NCBI RefSeq assembly: GCF_013409645.1
Contig: NZ_JACCBG010000001.1
Span: 682,001 to 746,000, forward strand
Length of the DNA stretch: 64,000 nucleotides
DNA from: Nocardioides panaciterrulae
GTDB taxonomy: Bacteria; Actinomycetota; Actinomycetes; Propionibacteriales; Nocardioidaceae
Reading direction: 5' to 3'
Shown here: piece after piece, positions 45,613 through 54,301 of the stretch
Layout: each line of letters opens with the position of its first letter
Numbering within the stretch: the first letter of the stretch is position 1
The notes under the pieces: model-generated
Told to the model about the DNA's origin: nothing
The model's input: only the letters and a program-made list of their open reading frames with translations
The model's database searches: none
Made by a program: the position numbers and the translations under genes

Positions 45613-46386
45613 TCAGGCGACCTGCAGCGACCGCTTGGACAGCCCCATCCAGAACCCGTCGATGACCTGCAGGCCGGGGGCCTCGGGGTCGGTGGCCGCG
45701 CCGAGGGTGACGAAGAGCGGGGTGTAGTGCTCGACGGTGGGATGCGCGTAGGGCATCCCGGGGGCGTGCGCGCGGTAGCCGGCGAGCTCGTCGACGTCGC
45801 CGCGGGCCAGCGCGTCGGCGGCCCAGGCGTCGAAGTCGGTCGACCAGCCGGGGGCGGCGGCGTCGAGGCGCCACGAGGTCAGGAACGGCAGCCCGTGGGT
45901 GAGGAAGCCCGACCCGATGATGAGCACGCCCTCGTCGCGCAGCGGCCGGAGCCGCTCGCCGAGCCTCATCAGCCGGGCCGGGTCCTGGGTGGGCAGCGAC
46001 AGCTGCAGCACCGGGATGTCGGCGTCGGGGTACATGATCTTCAGCGGCACCCACGCGCCGTGGTCGAGCCCGCGACTGGCGTGCTGGTGGACCGGCTCGG
46101 TGGCCGGCATCAGCGCGGCGATCCGCCGGGCGAGCGCGGTGGCGTCGGGGGTCTCGTAGGTCATCCGGTAGTACTTCTCCGCGAAGCCGCCGAAGTCGTA
46201 GACGAGCGGGGCGCTGCTCGCGGACAGGCTCACCGGGGCGGACTCCCAGTGCGCGCTCACGATGAGGATCGCCCGGGGGCGCGGTAGGTCGGCGGCCCAG
46301 GCGGCGAGCTGGCCGGACCAGGTCGGGTCGTCGAGCAGCGGGGGTGCGCCGTGGCCGAGGTAGAGGGCGGGCATGCGGTCGTTCAC
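45613..46386 (-). CDS. LigB-type extradiol dioxygenase (4,5-DOPA dioxygenase/YgiD-like)
   Basis: A 257-aa metal-dependent dioxygenase family member. Metal ligands: His in YLGHGAPPLL (about 9-18) and in LIVSAHWES (about 42-50), plus a His in GSGFLTHGLP; DHGAWVPLKIMYPDADIPV is the diagnostic segment. It opens catechol-type rings or related compounds. Upstream is a near-perfect palindrome (46402-46424) that may bind a MarR-type repressor not encoded nearby. Confidence 0.87.
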   Translation of the reverse strand: MNDRMPALYLGHGAPPLLDDPTWSGQLAAWAADLPRPRAILIVSAHWESAPVSLSASSAPLVYDFGGFAEKYYRMTYETPDATALARRIAALMPATEPVHQHASRGLDHGAWVPLKIMYPDADIPVLQLSLPTQDPARLMRLGERLRPLRDEGVLIIGSGFLTHGLPFLTSWRLDAAAPGWSTDFDAWAADALARGDVDELAGYRAHAPGMPYAHPTVEHYTPLFVTLGAATDPEAPGLQVIDGFWMGLSKRSLQVA

Positions 46387-46401
46387 ATCTGCTCCAATGG
46401 T

Positions 46402-46424
46402 TGAGGATTAAACTTTATTCCTCA
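46402..46424. promoter_or_regulatory. AT-rich palindrome TGAGGATTAAA-C-TTTATTCCTCA
   Basis: Arms of 11 bp, 10 matching, centred on one base, 16 bases before the dioxygenase start. The AT-rich sequence stands out in 74% GC DNA and resembles a MarR-family operator. No regulator gene is adjacent. Confidence 0.6.
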
Positions 46425-46449
46425 GGAGCCGATCGCGCCAGCCGGCGCC

Positions 46450-47442
46450 TCAGCGGGCCAGGGCGGCCAGGGCCTCGAGCTCCGGCGGGGTGCCGAGCGC
46501 GATCAGCACGGCACCGGCGGGGACGACCAGCGCGTCGGACGGGTTCGGCTCGAGCCCGTCGCCGGCGGAGCGTCGTACGGCGAGGAGCAGCGCGCCGGTC
46601 CGGGCGCGGATGCGCAGCTCGCCGAGCGACCGGCCGGCCACCTCCGAGCCGGCCGCGACCGGGACCTGCTGCACCCGCCAGTCGACGTTCTCGTCGTGCA
46701 TCACCACGTCGAAGAACTCCGCCACGTCCGGCTGCAGCGCGAACACCGCCAGCCGGCGCCCCCCGATCCGCTGCGGGTTGACCGCGCGGGTGGCGCCGGC
46801 GAGCCGCAGCTTGGCCTTGGAGTCCGTGGTGCGGGCGCGCGCGACGATCACCACGTTCGGGCGCATCGCGCGCGCGGAGAGGGTCGCGTAGACGGTGTCC
46901 GCGTCGTTGTCGAGCGCCACCACGACCGCCCGGGCGTGCTCGAGCCCGGCCTCGCGCAGCACCCGGTCCTCGGTCACGTCGCCGACCAGGTGCGACACAC
47001 CGGCCGGGAGGTCGCCCAGCCGGTCGGCATCGGTGTCGACGACCACGACCTCGTGGCCGGCCGAGGTGAGGAAGTCGGTCGCGGCCCGACCGACCCGGCC
47101 GTAGCCGCAGATGATCACGTGGCCGCGCAGTGCGGCGATCCGGGCGTCCATGCGTCGCCTTTCCAGGTGCTGGCGGAGCTGGCCCTCGGTGAGGATCTCC
47201 AGGGCCACGCCGAGGTTGTAGAGGACGGTGCCGACCCCGACGATGATCAGCGCGATGGTGAAGGCCTGCCCGGCGGTGCCGAGCGGCCGGACCTCGCGGA
47301 AGCCGACGGTCGAGACCGTGGTGACCGTCTGGTAGACGGCCTCGAGCGTGCTGAAGCCGAGCAACACGTAGCCGACCGTGCCGAAGATCGTGACCGCGAC
47401 GAGCGCGGCCAGCGCGACCACCAGGCGACGTACGCTGCCCAC
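46450..47442 (-). CDS. Two-helix potassium channel with RCK domains
   Basis: A 330-aa protein: TM1 (about 5-28), pore helix and filter TTVSTVGFRE (about 41-50), TM2 (58-82), RCK_N Rossmann domain (about 105-225; VIICGYGRVGRAATDFL, VVVDTDADR) and RCK_C domain (245-328). The filter is TVGF where K+ channels have TVGY; Phe occurs in some bacterial channels. A potassium or cation channel gated by a nucleotide or Ca is expected. TACCGT (47449-47454, minus strand) lies 6 bases before the GTG. Confidence 0.88.
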   Translation of the reverse strand: MGSVRRLVVALAALVAVTIFGTVGYVLLGFSTLEAVYQTVTTVSTVGFREVRPLGTAGQAFTIALIIVGVGTVLYNLGVALEILTEGQLRQHLERRRMDARIAALRGHVIICGYGRVGRAATDFLTSAGHEVVVVDTDADRLGDLPAGVSHLVGDVTEDRVLREAGLEHARAVVVALDNDADTVYATLSARAMRPNVVIVARARTTDSKAKLRLAGATRAVNPQRIGGRRLAVFALQPDVAEFFDVVMHDENVDWRVQQVPVAAGSEVAGRSLGELRIRARTGALLLAVRRSAGDGLEPNPSDALVVPAGAVLIALGTPPELEALAALAR

Positions 47443-47469
47443 GTCGTGACGGTAGCGCCCCGAGCCGCC

Positions 47470-47681
47470 GCCGGTGGTCGAGTCGGCGGCCCGGTCGTCG
47501 AGTCGGCGGCCCGGTGGTCGAGTGCGGCCCGGCTCTCGGTGGTCGAGTAGCGAGCGCCAGCGAGCGTATCGAGACCCCGCTTCCCTCTCGGTGGTCGAGT
47601 AGCGAGCGCCAGCGAGCGTATCGAGACCCCGGCTTCCCTCGGTGGTCGAGTAGCGAGCGCCAGCGAGCGTATCGAGACCCC
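47470..47681. repeat. Family C repeats: three 42-bp copies plus degenerate fragments
   Basis: Copies at 47537-47578, 47589-47630 and 47640-47681 read CGGTGGTCGAGTAGCGAGC, then GCCAGCGAGCGTATCGAGACCCC. They are imperfect palindromes (GGTGGTCGA ... TCGAGACC). Three partial copies GGTGGTCGAG or CGGTCGTCGAG precede them. This type of unit is widespread in actinobacterial intergenic DNA. It fills most of the 375-bp gap between divergent genes. Confidence 0.92.
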
Positions 47682-47817
47682 CGCTGACGGCGCGCTGGCC
47701 GTGGTTGCTGGTTGGCAGTGACGGCGGGTCAGCGACCTGCGAACGGTGGAAGCGCCCCCGCGGGTACTCGCCACAAGTAGAGTCCGAATCCGCACTTTCA
47801 TCGAGAGGGGTGATCCG

Positions 47818-48012
47818 GTGATCGGATGGCTGATCATCGCCGTCGCGATCCTCGCGGTCGCGGGCGTCCTGCGCTGGAGCATGAAGGGCGGCGGTCTCGG
47901 CGGATACTCAGCCGCCGACCGGAGCGCTATCAAGCGCGCACAGATGGACATGAGTGTCGACGAGCGGCACGAGAAGCGCGTGCGCATGCGACGACGCTGG
48001 CTGCCGCACTAG
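47818..48012 (+). CDS. Small membrane-anchored basic protein
   Basis: A 64-aa protein with one N-terminal helix (WLIIAVAILAVAGVLRW) followed by a Gly-rich turn and a basic helical tail (SVDERHEKRVRMRRRWLPH). GAGAGGGG (47803-47810) precedes the GTG by 7 bases, which supports the start. No family recognised; the layout recalls small membrane proteins of unknown role. Confidence 0.6.
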   Translation: MIGWLIIAVAILAVAGVLRWSMKGGGLGGYSAADRSAIKRAQMDMSVDERHEKRVRMRRRWLPH

Positions 48013-48110
48013 TACGGCAGCTCTCACCGAGGCCATCAGAAGCAGGTGCTGCTGTGTGGCCATCACCACCGGGTCCTCCACCACACCCCGTGGCAGGTCC
48101 GGCTCGACCC

Positions 48111-48153
48111 CGCCGACGGGCGCCCCGACGGGCGCCCCGACGGACGCCCCGAG
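48111..48153 (+). repeat. 12-bp tandem repeat CGCCCCGACGGG
   Basis: Two full units, one partial unit on each side, in the 249-bp gap between the small membrane protein gene and the next gene. I see no gene or other clear signal in the rest of the gap except the GAGAGAGG ribosome site (about 48244-48251). Confidence 0.7.
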
Positions 48154-48261
48154 TTCAGACCCCACCCAAACACGGCGGTCGAACAGGCCTGGATCCGGTG
48201 GAGACCCCGACGAGAATGAGCGGCGGCGTACCGTTCCGGCTCGGAGAGAGGAATCGCCGCG

Positions 48262-48891
48262 ATGCCGCTGCAGCTGTGCGCTGACCTGTCACCAGCCGAC
48301 TGGATCGCGGATAGCGAGGTGCCCTGGGGGCGCCTGGTCTGCCTGGGGCCGCCAGGCTTCGAGGCGTACGCCCGGCTGCGGTTCATCCCGGACCCGGACC
48401 ACCCCGGCCAGTCGGAGAACGACGTCCAGACCCGGCCGGAGGGGCCCTCCGAGCACGCGCGTCTGCACGCCGCTCTGGAGGTGTTGCGCGACCACACCAC
48501 CACCCCGGAGGAGGTCTACTACTGCGTCTGGGACGGCTGGGGCTGGTCGCCGTCCGCCGCGGACCTGGCCCCGGACCGCCAGGGCCGCGTCGATGTCTTC
48601 GGCGAGGACCGGCTGCCCATCCCGTACCGCTCCTACTATCTGCTGCGCGGAACGCTCGCCGACTTCGGGAGCTGGGCGCTGGCGGGCGCGGCGCCCCGCC
48701 GGCCGGGGCAGGAGCTGCCGGATCCGGCGTTCGTGTGGCCCGCCGACCGTGCCTGGTGCGTCGCGCACGACGTGGACCCCCACTACGCGGGCATCGGGGG
48801 CACGCAGGCGGCGGTCGCCGCGCTGCTCGGCCAGCCCGGCCTCGACGTCGTTCGCGACGACCCCAGCGCCGAGCAGCCGGCCTACCGCTGA
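48262..48891 (+). CDS. Hypothetical protein
   Basis: A 209-aa soluble protein, rich in Trp and Tyr, e.g. VYYCVWDGWGWSP, RSYYLLRGTLADFGSWAL and DRAWCVAHDVDPHYAGIGGTQAAVAALL. No signal peptide or membrane segment. The C-terminal DVDPHYAGIGG segment occurs in uncharacterised actinobacterial proteins that I cannot name with certainty. The start is supported by GAGAGAGG upstream. Convergent with ung. Confidence 0.65.
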   Translation: MPLQLCADLSPADWIADSEVPWGRLVCLGPPGFEAYARLRFIPDPDHPGQSENDVQTRPEGPSEHARLHAALEVLRDHTTTPEEVYYCVWDGWGWSPSAADLAPDRQGRVDVFGEDRLPIPYRSYYLLRGTLADFGSWALAGAAPRRPGQELPDPAFVWPADRAWCVAHDVDPHYAGIGGTQAAVAALLGQPGLDVVRDDPSAEQPAYR

Positions 48892-48905
48892 CGGGCGAGC
48901 CGGAC

Positions 48906-49595
48906 TCAGGCCGGCAGTCGCCAGTCCACCTCGGAGCCGCCCTGCTCGACGAGCAACCGGTTGACCCGGCTGAACGGCCGGGAGCCGAAGAAACCGCGCG
49001 ACGCCGAGAGCGGCGACGGGTGCGACGACTCGACCCACGGCACCGGCCCGAGCATCGGCTTGAGCCCCTGGGCGTCGCGGCCCCACAGGATCGCGGCCAG
49101 CGGACCGCCGCGTCGGGCCAGGGCATGGATCGCGCACTCGGTGACCTCCTCCCAGCCCCGACCGCGGTGCGAGGCCGCCTCGCCGGGGCGCACGGTGAGA
49201 GCCCGGTTGAGCAGCATCACGCCCTGGTCCGCCCACGCGGTCAGGTCGCCGTGCGCGGGCGTCTCGATCCCGAGGTCGGTGCGCAGCTCGGCGTAGATGT
49301 TGGCCAGGCTGCGCGGCACCGGCCGCACGTGGGCGTCGACCGCGAAGCTCAGCCCGATCGGGTGCCCCGGGGTCGGGTAGGGGTCCTGGCCCACGACCAG
49401 CACCCGCACGTCGGCGAGCGGTCGCTGGAACGCGCGGAAGACCCGCTCGCCGGTAGGCAGGTAGGGCCGTCCGGCGGCCAGCTCCTCGCGCAGGAACCGA
49501 CCCATCGCCTCGATCCGCTCGTCGACCGGCGCCAGGGCCGCGGCCCAGTCCGGCGCCACCAGCCCCTGCTCGACCAGTCCTGCCAGTGCGCTCAT
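48906..49595 (-). CDS. ung: Uracil-DNA glycosylase
   Basis: A 229-aa family 1 enzyme that removes uracil from DNA. The water-activating Asp71 is in GQDPYPTPG, the Asn region in [11 protein letters not shown], and the DNA-intercalating loop in [13 protein letters not shown] (about 192-204). Length and motifs are standard. Monocistronic, convergent with the hypothetical gene upstream in coordinates. Confidence 0.96.
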   Translation of the reverse strand: MSALAGLVEQGLVAPDWAAALAPVDERIEAMGRFLREELAAGRPYLPTGERVFRAFQRPLADVRVLVVGQDPYPTPGHPIGLSFAVDAHVRPVPRSLANIYAELRTDLGIETPAHGDLTAWADQGVMLLNRALTVRPGEAASHRGRGWEEVTECAIHALARRGGPLAAILWGRDAQGLKPMLGPVPWVESSHPSPLSASRGFFGSRPFSRVNRLLVEQGGSEVDWRLPA

Positions 49596-49601
49596 GGCCG
49601 G

Positions 49602-50735
49602 TCAGGCTAGTCCGGGTTCGGGAGCGGGACCGGCGTCGCCCCCGCCGTCCGCCCGCCGGTTCCCCCCGCCGGTTCCCCCCGCCAGGTCGACGACCACCAC
49701 GGCCCAGTTGTCGGGCGCCCCCGCGGCCTCGACCGCTTCGGCGACGGCGTCGGCGACCACGGTCGGAGGCTCGGCGGAGACCAGCAGCTCGGCGAGCTGT
49801 CCGGCCTCGAGCACCGCGTGCACGCCGTCGGTGGTCAGCACGAGGCGGTCACCGGGCCGGGTGGCTCGAACCGCGAGGTCCGGCTCGGGCGGCGCTCCGG
49901 CGGCCAGGGCGCGGTTGATCAGCAGCCGTCGCCCGTCGGTGCGGGCCTCCTCGGCGGTGAGCCGGCCCTCGTCGACGAGCGTCTGCACCACCGTGTGGTC
50001 CCGGGTGAGCCGCTCTAGCCGGCCCTCGCGGACCAGGTGGCCCCGGGAGTCGCCGATGTGGGCGACCAGCGCCTGACCGTCGGAGAGCACCACCGACGTG
50101 AGCGTGGTGCCGGATCCGGGGTCTCCGTCGGCCGCGGCGAGAGCGGCGGTCGCGGCCCGGCGTACCGCCTCGTCGAGCTCTGCCACCGTCCGCGGTGCCC
50201 CGGTGGCGGCCGAGCAGAGGGCGTCGAGGGCGGCGTCGGCGACACCGGTGGCCTTCGCGGCGCCGCCGAAGCCGTCGGCGACGGCGAACAGTGTCGGTGC
50301 GGCGCGCGCCGCGTCGAGCTGCGCGTCCCGCCGGCCGATGCCGGAACGTACGGCGTGTTCGATGCGGGCGGTCTGCCCAGCCGGGTGATCGGTCATGTGC
50401 TGCTCCTCGTGGGTGAGCTCCTCGACGAGCAGGGCGACGATCTTCCGGGCGGTGGCGGTGTCCGCCTCCACCTGGCGCCAGTACGACGTCAGCGCGGCAG
50501 CCGCGGCCGGACTGGGCAGGTCGGCGACCTCCCGGATCCGGGCAAGCGGCATGCCCGCGAGCCGCAGCCGGGCGACCAGCCGCGCCCGGCCGAGCTGGTG
50601 CTCTGCGTAGCGCCGGTAGCCGCTGGCGGTGTCGATCTCCATCGGCGTGAGCAGCCCCATCTCGGCGTAGAGCCGCAGCGCCTTGGGGGTCAGCCCGCTG
50701 GCACGCGCGAACTCGCTGATCGTGACCAGGCCCAT
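49602..50735 (-). CDS. MerR-type DNA-binding domain fused to a PP2C-like phosphatase
   Basis: A 377-aa fusion. Residues 4-72 are a MerR winged helix (ISEFARASGLTPKALRLYAEMGLLTP, YRRYAEHQLGRARLVARLRLAGMPL), 80-112 a dimer helix, and about 125-352 a PP2C domain: FAVADGFGG (metal Asp), GSGTTLTSVVLSDG, HIGDSRGHLV, LTTDGVHAVL and DNWAVVVVD. All four metal acids are present, so it should be an active Ser/Thr phosphatase tethered to DNA-binding. The signal is unknown. A Gly/Ala tail follows. Confidence 0.87.
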   Translation of the reverse strand: MGLVTISEFARASGLTPKALRLYAEMGLLTPMEIDTASGYRRYAEHQLGRARLVARLRLAGMPLARIREVADLPSPAAAAALTSYWRQVEADTATARKIVALLVEELTHEEQHMTDHPAGQTARIEHAVRSGIGRRDAQLDAARAAPTLFAVADGFGGAAKATGVADAALDALCSAATGAPRTVAELDEAVRRAATAALAAADGDPGSGTTLTSVVLSDGQALVAHIGDSRGHLVREGRLERLTRDHTVVQTLVDEGRLTAEEARTDGRRLLINRALAAGAPPEPDLAVRATRPGDRLVLTTDGVHAVLEAGQLAELLVSAEPPTVVADAVAEAVEAAGAPDNWAVVVVDLAGGTGGGNRRADGGGDAGPAPEPGLA

Positions 50736-50828
50736 CGTCGCCTCCTCGTCGCCGGCGCGGGGTGCGCCGGCGGGCCCACGCTGGGGCTTGCCGTTGGGGC
50801 AGAGTCAACACCGGCGCGTCGCGGGCCC

Positions 50829-50947
50829 GTCAACGAGCGCCGACTCGGCGTGCGCAGGGGTGTCAACGAGCGCCGACTCGGCGTGCGCAGGGTGTCAACG
50901 AGCGCCGACTCGGCGTGCGCGGGGTGTCAACGAGCGCCGACTCGGCG
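50829..50947. repeat. Family B repeat array 4 (4 units) behind the PhaC-like gene
   Basis: Units at 50829, 50862, 50894 and 50926, each GTCAACGAG plus CGCCGACTCGGCG, spacers TGCGCAGGGGT-like (32-33 bp). On the minus strand the first unit lies about 14 bases after the TAG of the hydrolase gene and reads away from it. Confidence 0.93.
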
Positions 50948-50961
50948 GGTGCGGGGTGGGG

Positions 50962-52302
50962 CTACTTCGACAGTGCGCGCGAGCCGCCGGAGCCGTAGCG
51001 GCGGCGGGGGTTGGCGCCGATCGCCTCGGGGGAGGCTCCCTTCTTCGGTGCCGCCTTCTTCGCCGCTGCCTTCTTGGACGCAGCCTTCTTCGGTGCCGCC
51101 TTCTTGGACGCCGTCTTCTTGGCGGCCGGGGCCTTCTTCGGCGCCGAGGCCTTCGTGGCGGCCGTCTTGCGGGCGGCCGTCTTCGTCGCCGAGGCGGCCT
51201 TCTTCCGCGCGGTGGGGGTGGGGACGCCCTCGGCCGGGCTCGACCACTGGGCGACCCACTCGTCGAGCACCTGCCAGGTGCTGGTCCGGGCGCGACGGCC
51301 GGTGAGCATGCCGAGGTGGCCGCCCGGGACGATCTCGAAGCGGACCTCCGGGGCGCCGGTGAGCAGCGGCACGACCGACTTGACCGCGGGCGCCGGCGCG
51401 ATGCCGTCGGTGGCGCCGCCGAAGACCAGCACCGGCACCGAGATGTCGGCCAGCGAGATGGTGCGGTCGCCGAGCTCCATCGACCCGGTCACGAGCGCGT
51501 TGCCCTTGATGAACCGGTGGTAGAGCTGCCCGAACGTGCGGCCCGGGTAGGCGATCATGTTGGCGGTGAACCGGTCCACCGCCTCGAGCTGGGCCAGGAA
51601 CTCGGTGTCGTCGAGGTGCGTGGCGACGGCGACCGGCTTGGTCACCAGCTTCTGGAACGACGAGAGTTGGAAGGCCCACCGCACCAGCGGCCTCGGGGCG
51701 CCGCCCAGCGCCTGGTAGGTGCGGGTGATCATCCCGCGGCCGGCGGTGAGGTTCAGCAGCGGCCGCAACGGCGCGACCAGCGGCACCTGCTTGACGTCGA
51801 CGGGGGACCCGACCACGGTCAGCGAGGCGATCGGCAGGTCGGGGGAGTCGGCGGCGGTGAGCATCGCGAAGATGCCGCCGAGGCTCCAGCCGACCACGTG
51901 CACCGGCCGGCCGCCGGCGTGCTCGGAGACCTCGCGGATGGCGGTCGGCACGACCTCGTCGATCCAGTGCTCCATGCCCAGCGCGCGATCGCGGAACGAC
52001 ACCTGACCGTACTCCACCAGGTAGGTCGGCCGGCCCAGCGTGACCAGGTGCTCGACCAGCGAGCAGCCGCGGCGCAGGTCGTAGCACAGTGCGGGCGCGG
52101 CCAGCGGGGTGACCAGCAGTACGGGGTCGCCCTGCTCCTTGACCTTGCCGGAGGGCCGGTAGTGGTAGACCTCGCGGAGGGTGCCCTCGTCGATGAGCGT
52201 GCGGGGCATCGGGCGGAGATCGGCCAGCCCGCCGTACAGCACCTTGTGCGCGACGTTGCTGGCGGCGGTGACGACCTGATCGGGCTTCGGGACCAGATCC
52301 AT
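50962..52302 (-). CDS. PhaC/lipase-like alpha/beta hydrolase with histone-like Lys/Ala tail
   Basis: A 446-aa protein. Residues 40-350 form an alpha/beta hydrolase related to PHA synthases: YHYRP, CYDLRRGCSLVEHLVTLG, VVGWSLGGIF (Ser140 nucleophile where class I/III synthases have Cys), LVFGGATDGIAPA (Asp) and VPGGHLGML (His). From about 362 to 425 it becomes a run of AAxKK and KKAAxKK repeats like histone H1 or HupB tails, then GANPRRRYGSGG. It may be a lipase or esterase held on DNA or polyphosphate by the basic tail. Confidence 0.78.
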   Translation of the reverse strand: MDLVPKPDQVVTAASNVAHKVLYGGLADLRPMPRTLIDEGTLREVYHYRPSGKVKEQGDPVLLVTPLAAPALCYDLRRGCSLVEHLVTLGRPTYLVEYGQVSFRDRALGMEHWIDEVVPTAIREVSEHAGGRPVHVVGWSLGGIFAMLTAADSPDLPIASLTVVGSPVDVKQVPLVAPLRPLLNLTAGRGMITRTYQALGGAPRPLVRWAFQLSSFQKLVTKPVAVATHLDDTEFLAQLEAVDRFTANMIAYPGRTFGQLYHRFIKGNALVTGSMELGDRTISLADISVPVLVFGGATDGIAPAPAVKSVVPLLTGAPEVRFEIVPGGHLGMLTGRRARTSTWQVLDEWVAQWSSPAEGVPTPTARKKAASATKTAARKTAATKASAPKKAPAAKKTASKKAAPKKAASKKAAAKKAAPKKGASPEAIGANPRRRYGSGGSRALSK

Positions 52303-52384
52303 GCGGCGAAACGTACCCGACGACCCGGCACCGGGGGCAGGGTCGCGGCAGGTGGGCTCGGCCACCCGGTCGGGTACGCCGGGG

Positions 52385-52822
52385 TCAGTCCGCCAGGTAG
52401 CCGCGCGCCATCCAGCGTCCGGGCTCCTCCAGCGGACCGAAGCCGAAGCGCGCGTAGACCTCGTGGGCGTCCTCGGTCGCCAGCAGCGCCCGCTTGACCT
52501 GCCAGGCGGCGAGCTGCTCGTGCACCGCCGCGAGCATCGCGGTGCCGACCCCCCGGCCGCGGCTCTCGGGCGCGACGTAGACGTCGCACAGCCAGGCGAA
52601 CGTCGCCCGGTCGGTCACCAGTCGGGCGTACCCCACCAGCCGGTCCCCGTCGTACGCGCCGAAGTTCACCGAGCCGGCGATCGCCCGCTCGACGACCTCA
52701 CGGGAGCGGCCGAGCGCCCAGTAGGCGTCGGTGGACAGCCAGCGGTGCACGGTGTCCACGTCGAGCAGTGCGGGGTCGGTGGAGACGACCGGATCGGGCC
52801 GGCCGGAGGGCGGGGCGGTCAC
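52385..52822 (-). CDS. GNAT-family N-acetyltransferase
   Basis: A 145-aa acetyltransferase: DVDTVHRWLSTDAYWALGRS at the start, YARLVTDRATFAWLCDVYVAPESRGRGVGTAML with the acetyl-CoA loop (RGRGVG) and ALLATEDAHEVYARFGF at the end. The first segment is common in GNAT proteins with a YjdJ-like fold. Its gene ends 82 bases from the hydrolase start and begins one base away from the otsA stop. Substrate unknown. Confidence 0.87.
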   Translation of the reverse strand: MTAPPSGRPDPVVSTDPALLDVDTVHRWLSTDAYWALGRSREVVERAIAGSVNFGAYDGDRLVGYARLVTDRATFAWLCDVYVAPESRGRGVGTAMLAAVHEQLAAWQVKRALLATEDAHEVYARFGFGPLEEPGRWMARGYLAD

Positions 52823-52823
52823 G

Positions 52824-54260
52824 TCAGGACCGCTTGGCCGGCCGCACGGTCTTGCCGTGCGTGGGACGCGCCGCGGCCAGCTCGGTGAGGAAGCTGTCCG
52901 CCCAGGCGGCCACGTCGTGCTGCAGCACGGTCTTGCGCATCGCCTTCATCCGGCGCGTGCGGTCCTTGTCGTCGGCCCGGTAGGCCTCGAGCAGGGCGCT
53001 CTTCATGCCGTTGATGTCGTAGGGGTTGATCAGCCACGCCTGCCGCAGCTCGTCGGCCGCGCCCGCGAACTCCGAGAGCACCAGCGCGCCGTCGTCGTCG
53101 TAGCGGCAGGCGACGTACTCCTTGGCGACCAGGTTCATGCCGTCGCGGAACGGCGTCACCACCATGATGTCGGCGGCCCGGTAGAAGGCGGCCATCTCCT
53201 CGCGCGGGTAGGAGGAGTGCAGGTAGTGGATGGCCGGGCGGCCGATCTGGCCGAGGTCGCCGTTGATGTGCCCGACCAGCCGGTCGATGTCGTCGCGGAG
53301 GATGCGGTACTGCTCGACCTGCTCCCGCGAGGGGGTGGCCACCTGCACGAAGCAGGCGTCCTCGACGTCGAAGTTCCCGTCGATGATCAGCTCGCTGAAC
53401 GCGCGCAGCCGGGCGTAGATGCCCTTGGTGTAGTCCAGCCGGTCCACCCCGAGGAACACCCGGCGGGGGTTGCCGAGCGCCTCGCGGATCTCGGCCGCGC
53501 GCTTCTCGACGCGCTCGGAGCGGGCCAGCTCCTCGTAGCCCGCGGTGTCGATCGAGATCGGGAACGCCGCGGCCCGCAGTGTGTGCCCGTCGGGCAGGTA
53601 CACCAGGTCGCGGTGGGTCTTGTGCCCCACCCGCTGGCGCACCAGCCGCACGAAGTTCTGCGCGCCGCCGCTGAGCTGGAAGCCGACCAGGTCGGCGCCG
53701 AGCAGCCCCTCGAGGATCTGCCGGCGCCACGGCAGCTGCTGGAACAGCTCGGCCGGCGGGAACGGGATGTGCAGGTAGAAGCCGATGCGCAGGTCGGGGC
53801 GCAGCTCGCGCAGCATCTGGGGCACCAGCTGGAGCTGGTAGTCGTGCACCCAGACCGTGCCGCCCTCGGCGGCCTCCTGCGCGGCGCGCTCGGCGAACCG
53901 GCGGTTCACGGTGACGTAGGCGTCCCACCACTCCCGGTGGAACTCCGGCTTGGCCACCAGGTCGTGGTAGAGCGGCCACAGGGTGGCGTTGGAGAAGCCC
54001 TCGTAGAAGTACTCGATCTCCTGCTGGCTCAGCGAGATCGGCACCAGGGAGAGCCCGTCGGCGTCGAACGGCTCGTCGTCGGAGTCGGCGCCGCCGGGCC
54101 AGCCGATCCAGGCGCCGTCGTTGGCGCGCATCACCGGCTCCAGCGCGCTGACCAGGCCGCCCGGCGAGGGCCGCCAGTCGCTGCTGCCGTCGGGCAGCGT
54201 CACCCGGTCCACCGGCAGGCGGTTGGCGACGATGACGAGGTCGGAACCGGAGGAAGTCAC
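52824..54260 (-). CDS. otsA: Trehalose-6-phosphate synthase
   Basis: A 478-aa GT20 enzyme that links UDP-glucose (or ADP-glucose) to glucose-6-phosphate. [39 protein letters not shown] and [14 protein letters not shown] are the family signatures; [19 protein letters not shown] closes the donor site. TAGGGT (54268-54273, minus strand) lies 7 bases before the GTG at 54260. otsB is present 2.3 kb away on the other strand. Trehalose serves as compatible solute and cell-wall precursor. Confidence 0.95.
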   Translation of the reverse strand: MTSSGSDLVIVANRLPVDRVTLPDGSSDWRPSPGGLVSALEPVMRANDGAWIGWPGGADSDDEPFDADGLSLVPISLSQQEIEYFYEGFSNATLWPLYHDLVAKPEFHREWWDAYVTVNRRFAERAAQEAAEGGTVWVHDYQLQLVPQMLRELRPDLRIGFYLHIPFPPAELFQQLPWRRQILEGLLGADLVGFQLSGGAQNFVRLVRQRVGHKTHRDLVYLPDGHTLRAAAFPISIDTAGYEELARSERVEKRAAEIREALGNPRRVFLGVDRLDYTKGIYARLRAFSELIIDGNFDVEDACFVQVATPSREQVEQYRILRDDIDRLVGHINGDLGQIGRPAIHYLHSSYPREEMAAFYRAADIMVVTPFRDGMNLVAKEYVACRYDDDGALVLSEFAGAADELRQAWLINPYDINGMKSALLEAYRADDKDRTRRMKAMRKTVLQHDVAAWADSFLTELAAARPTHGKTVRPAKRS

Positions 54261-54267
54261 GTGCCCA

Positions 54268-54273
54268 ACCCTA
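54268..54273 (-). promoter_or_regulatory. -10 box TAGGGT for leaderless otsA
   Basis: Minus-strand TAGGGT ends 7 bases before the otsA GTG at 54260, so the mRNA should begin at the start codon. Confidence 0.5.
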
Positions 54274-54301
54274 GGGGTGGCGGGCTAACCGGTCCTCCCC
54301 C

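Noticed and set aside
47470..47681. Inverted terminal repeats of an insertion sequence
   Set aside because: No transposase gene is present and the units are tandem in one direction.
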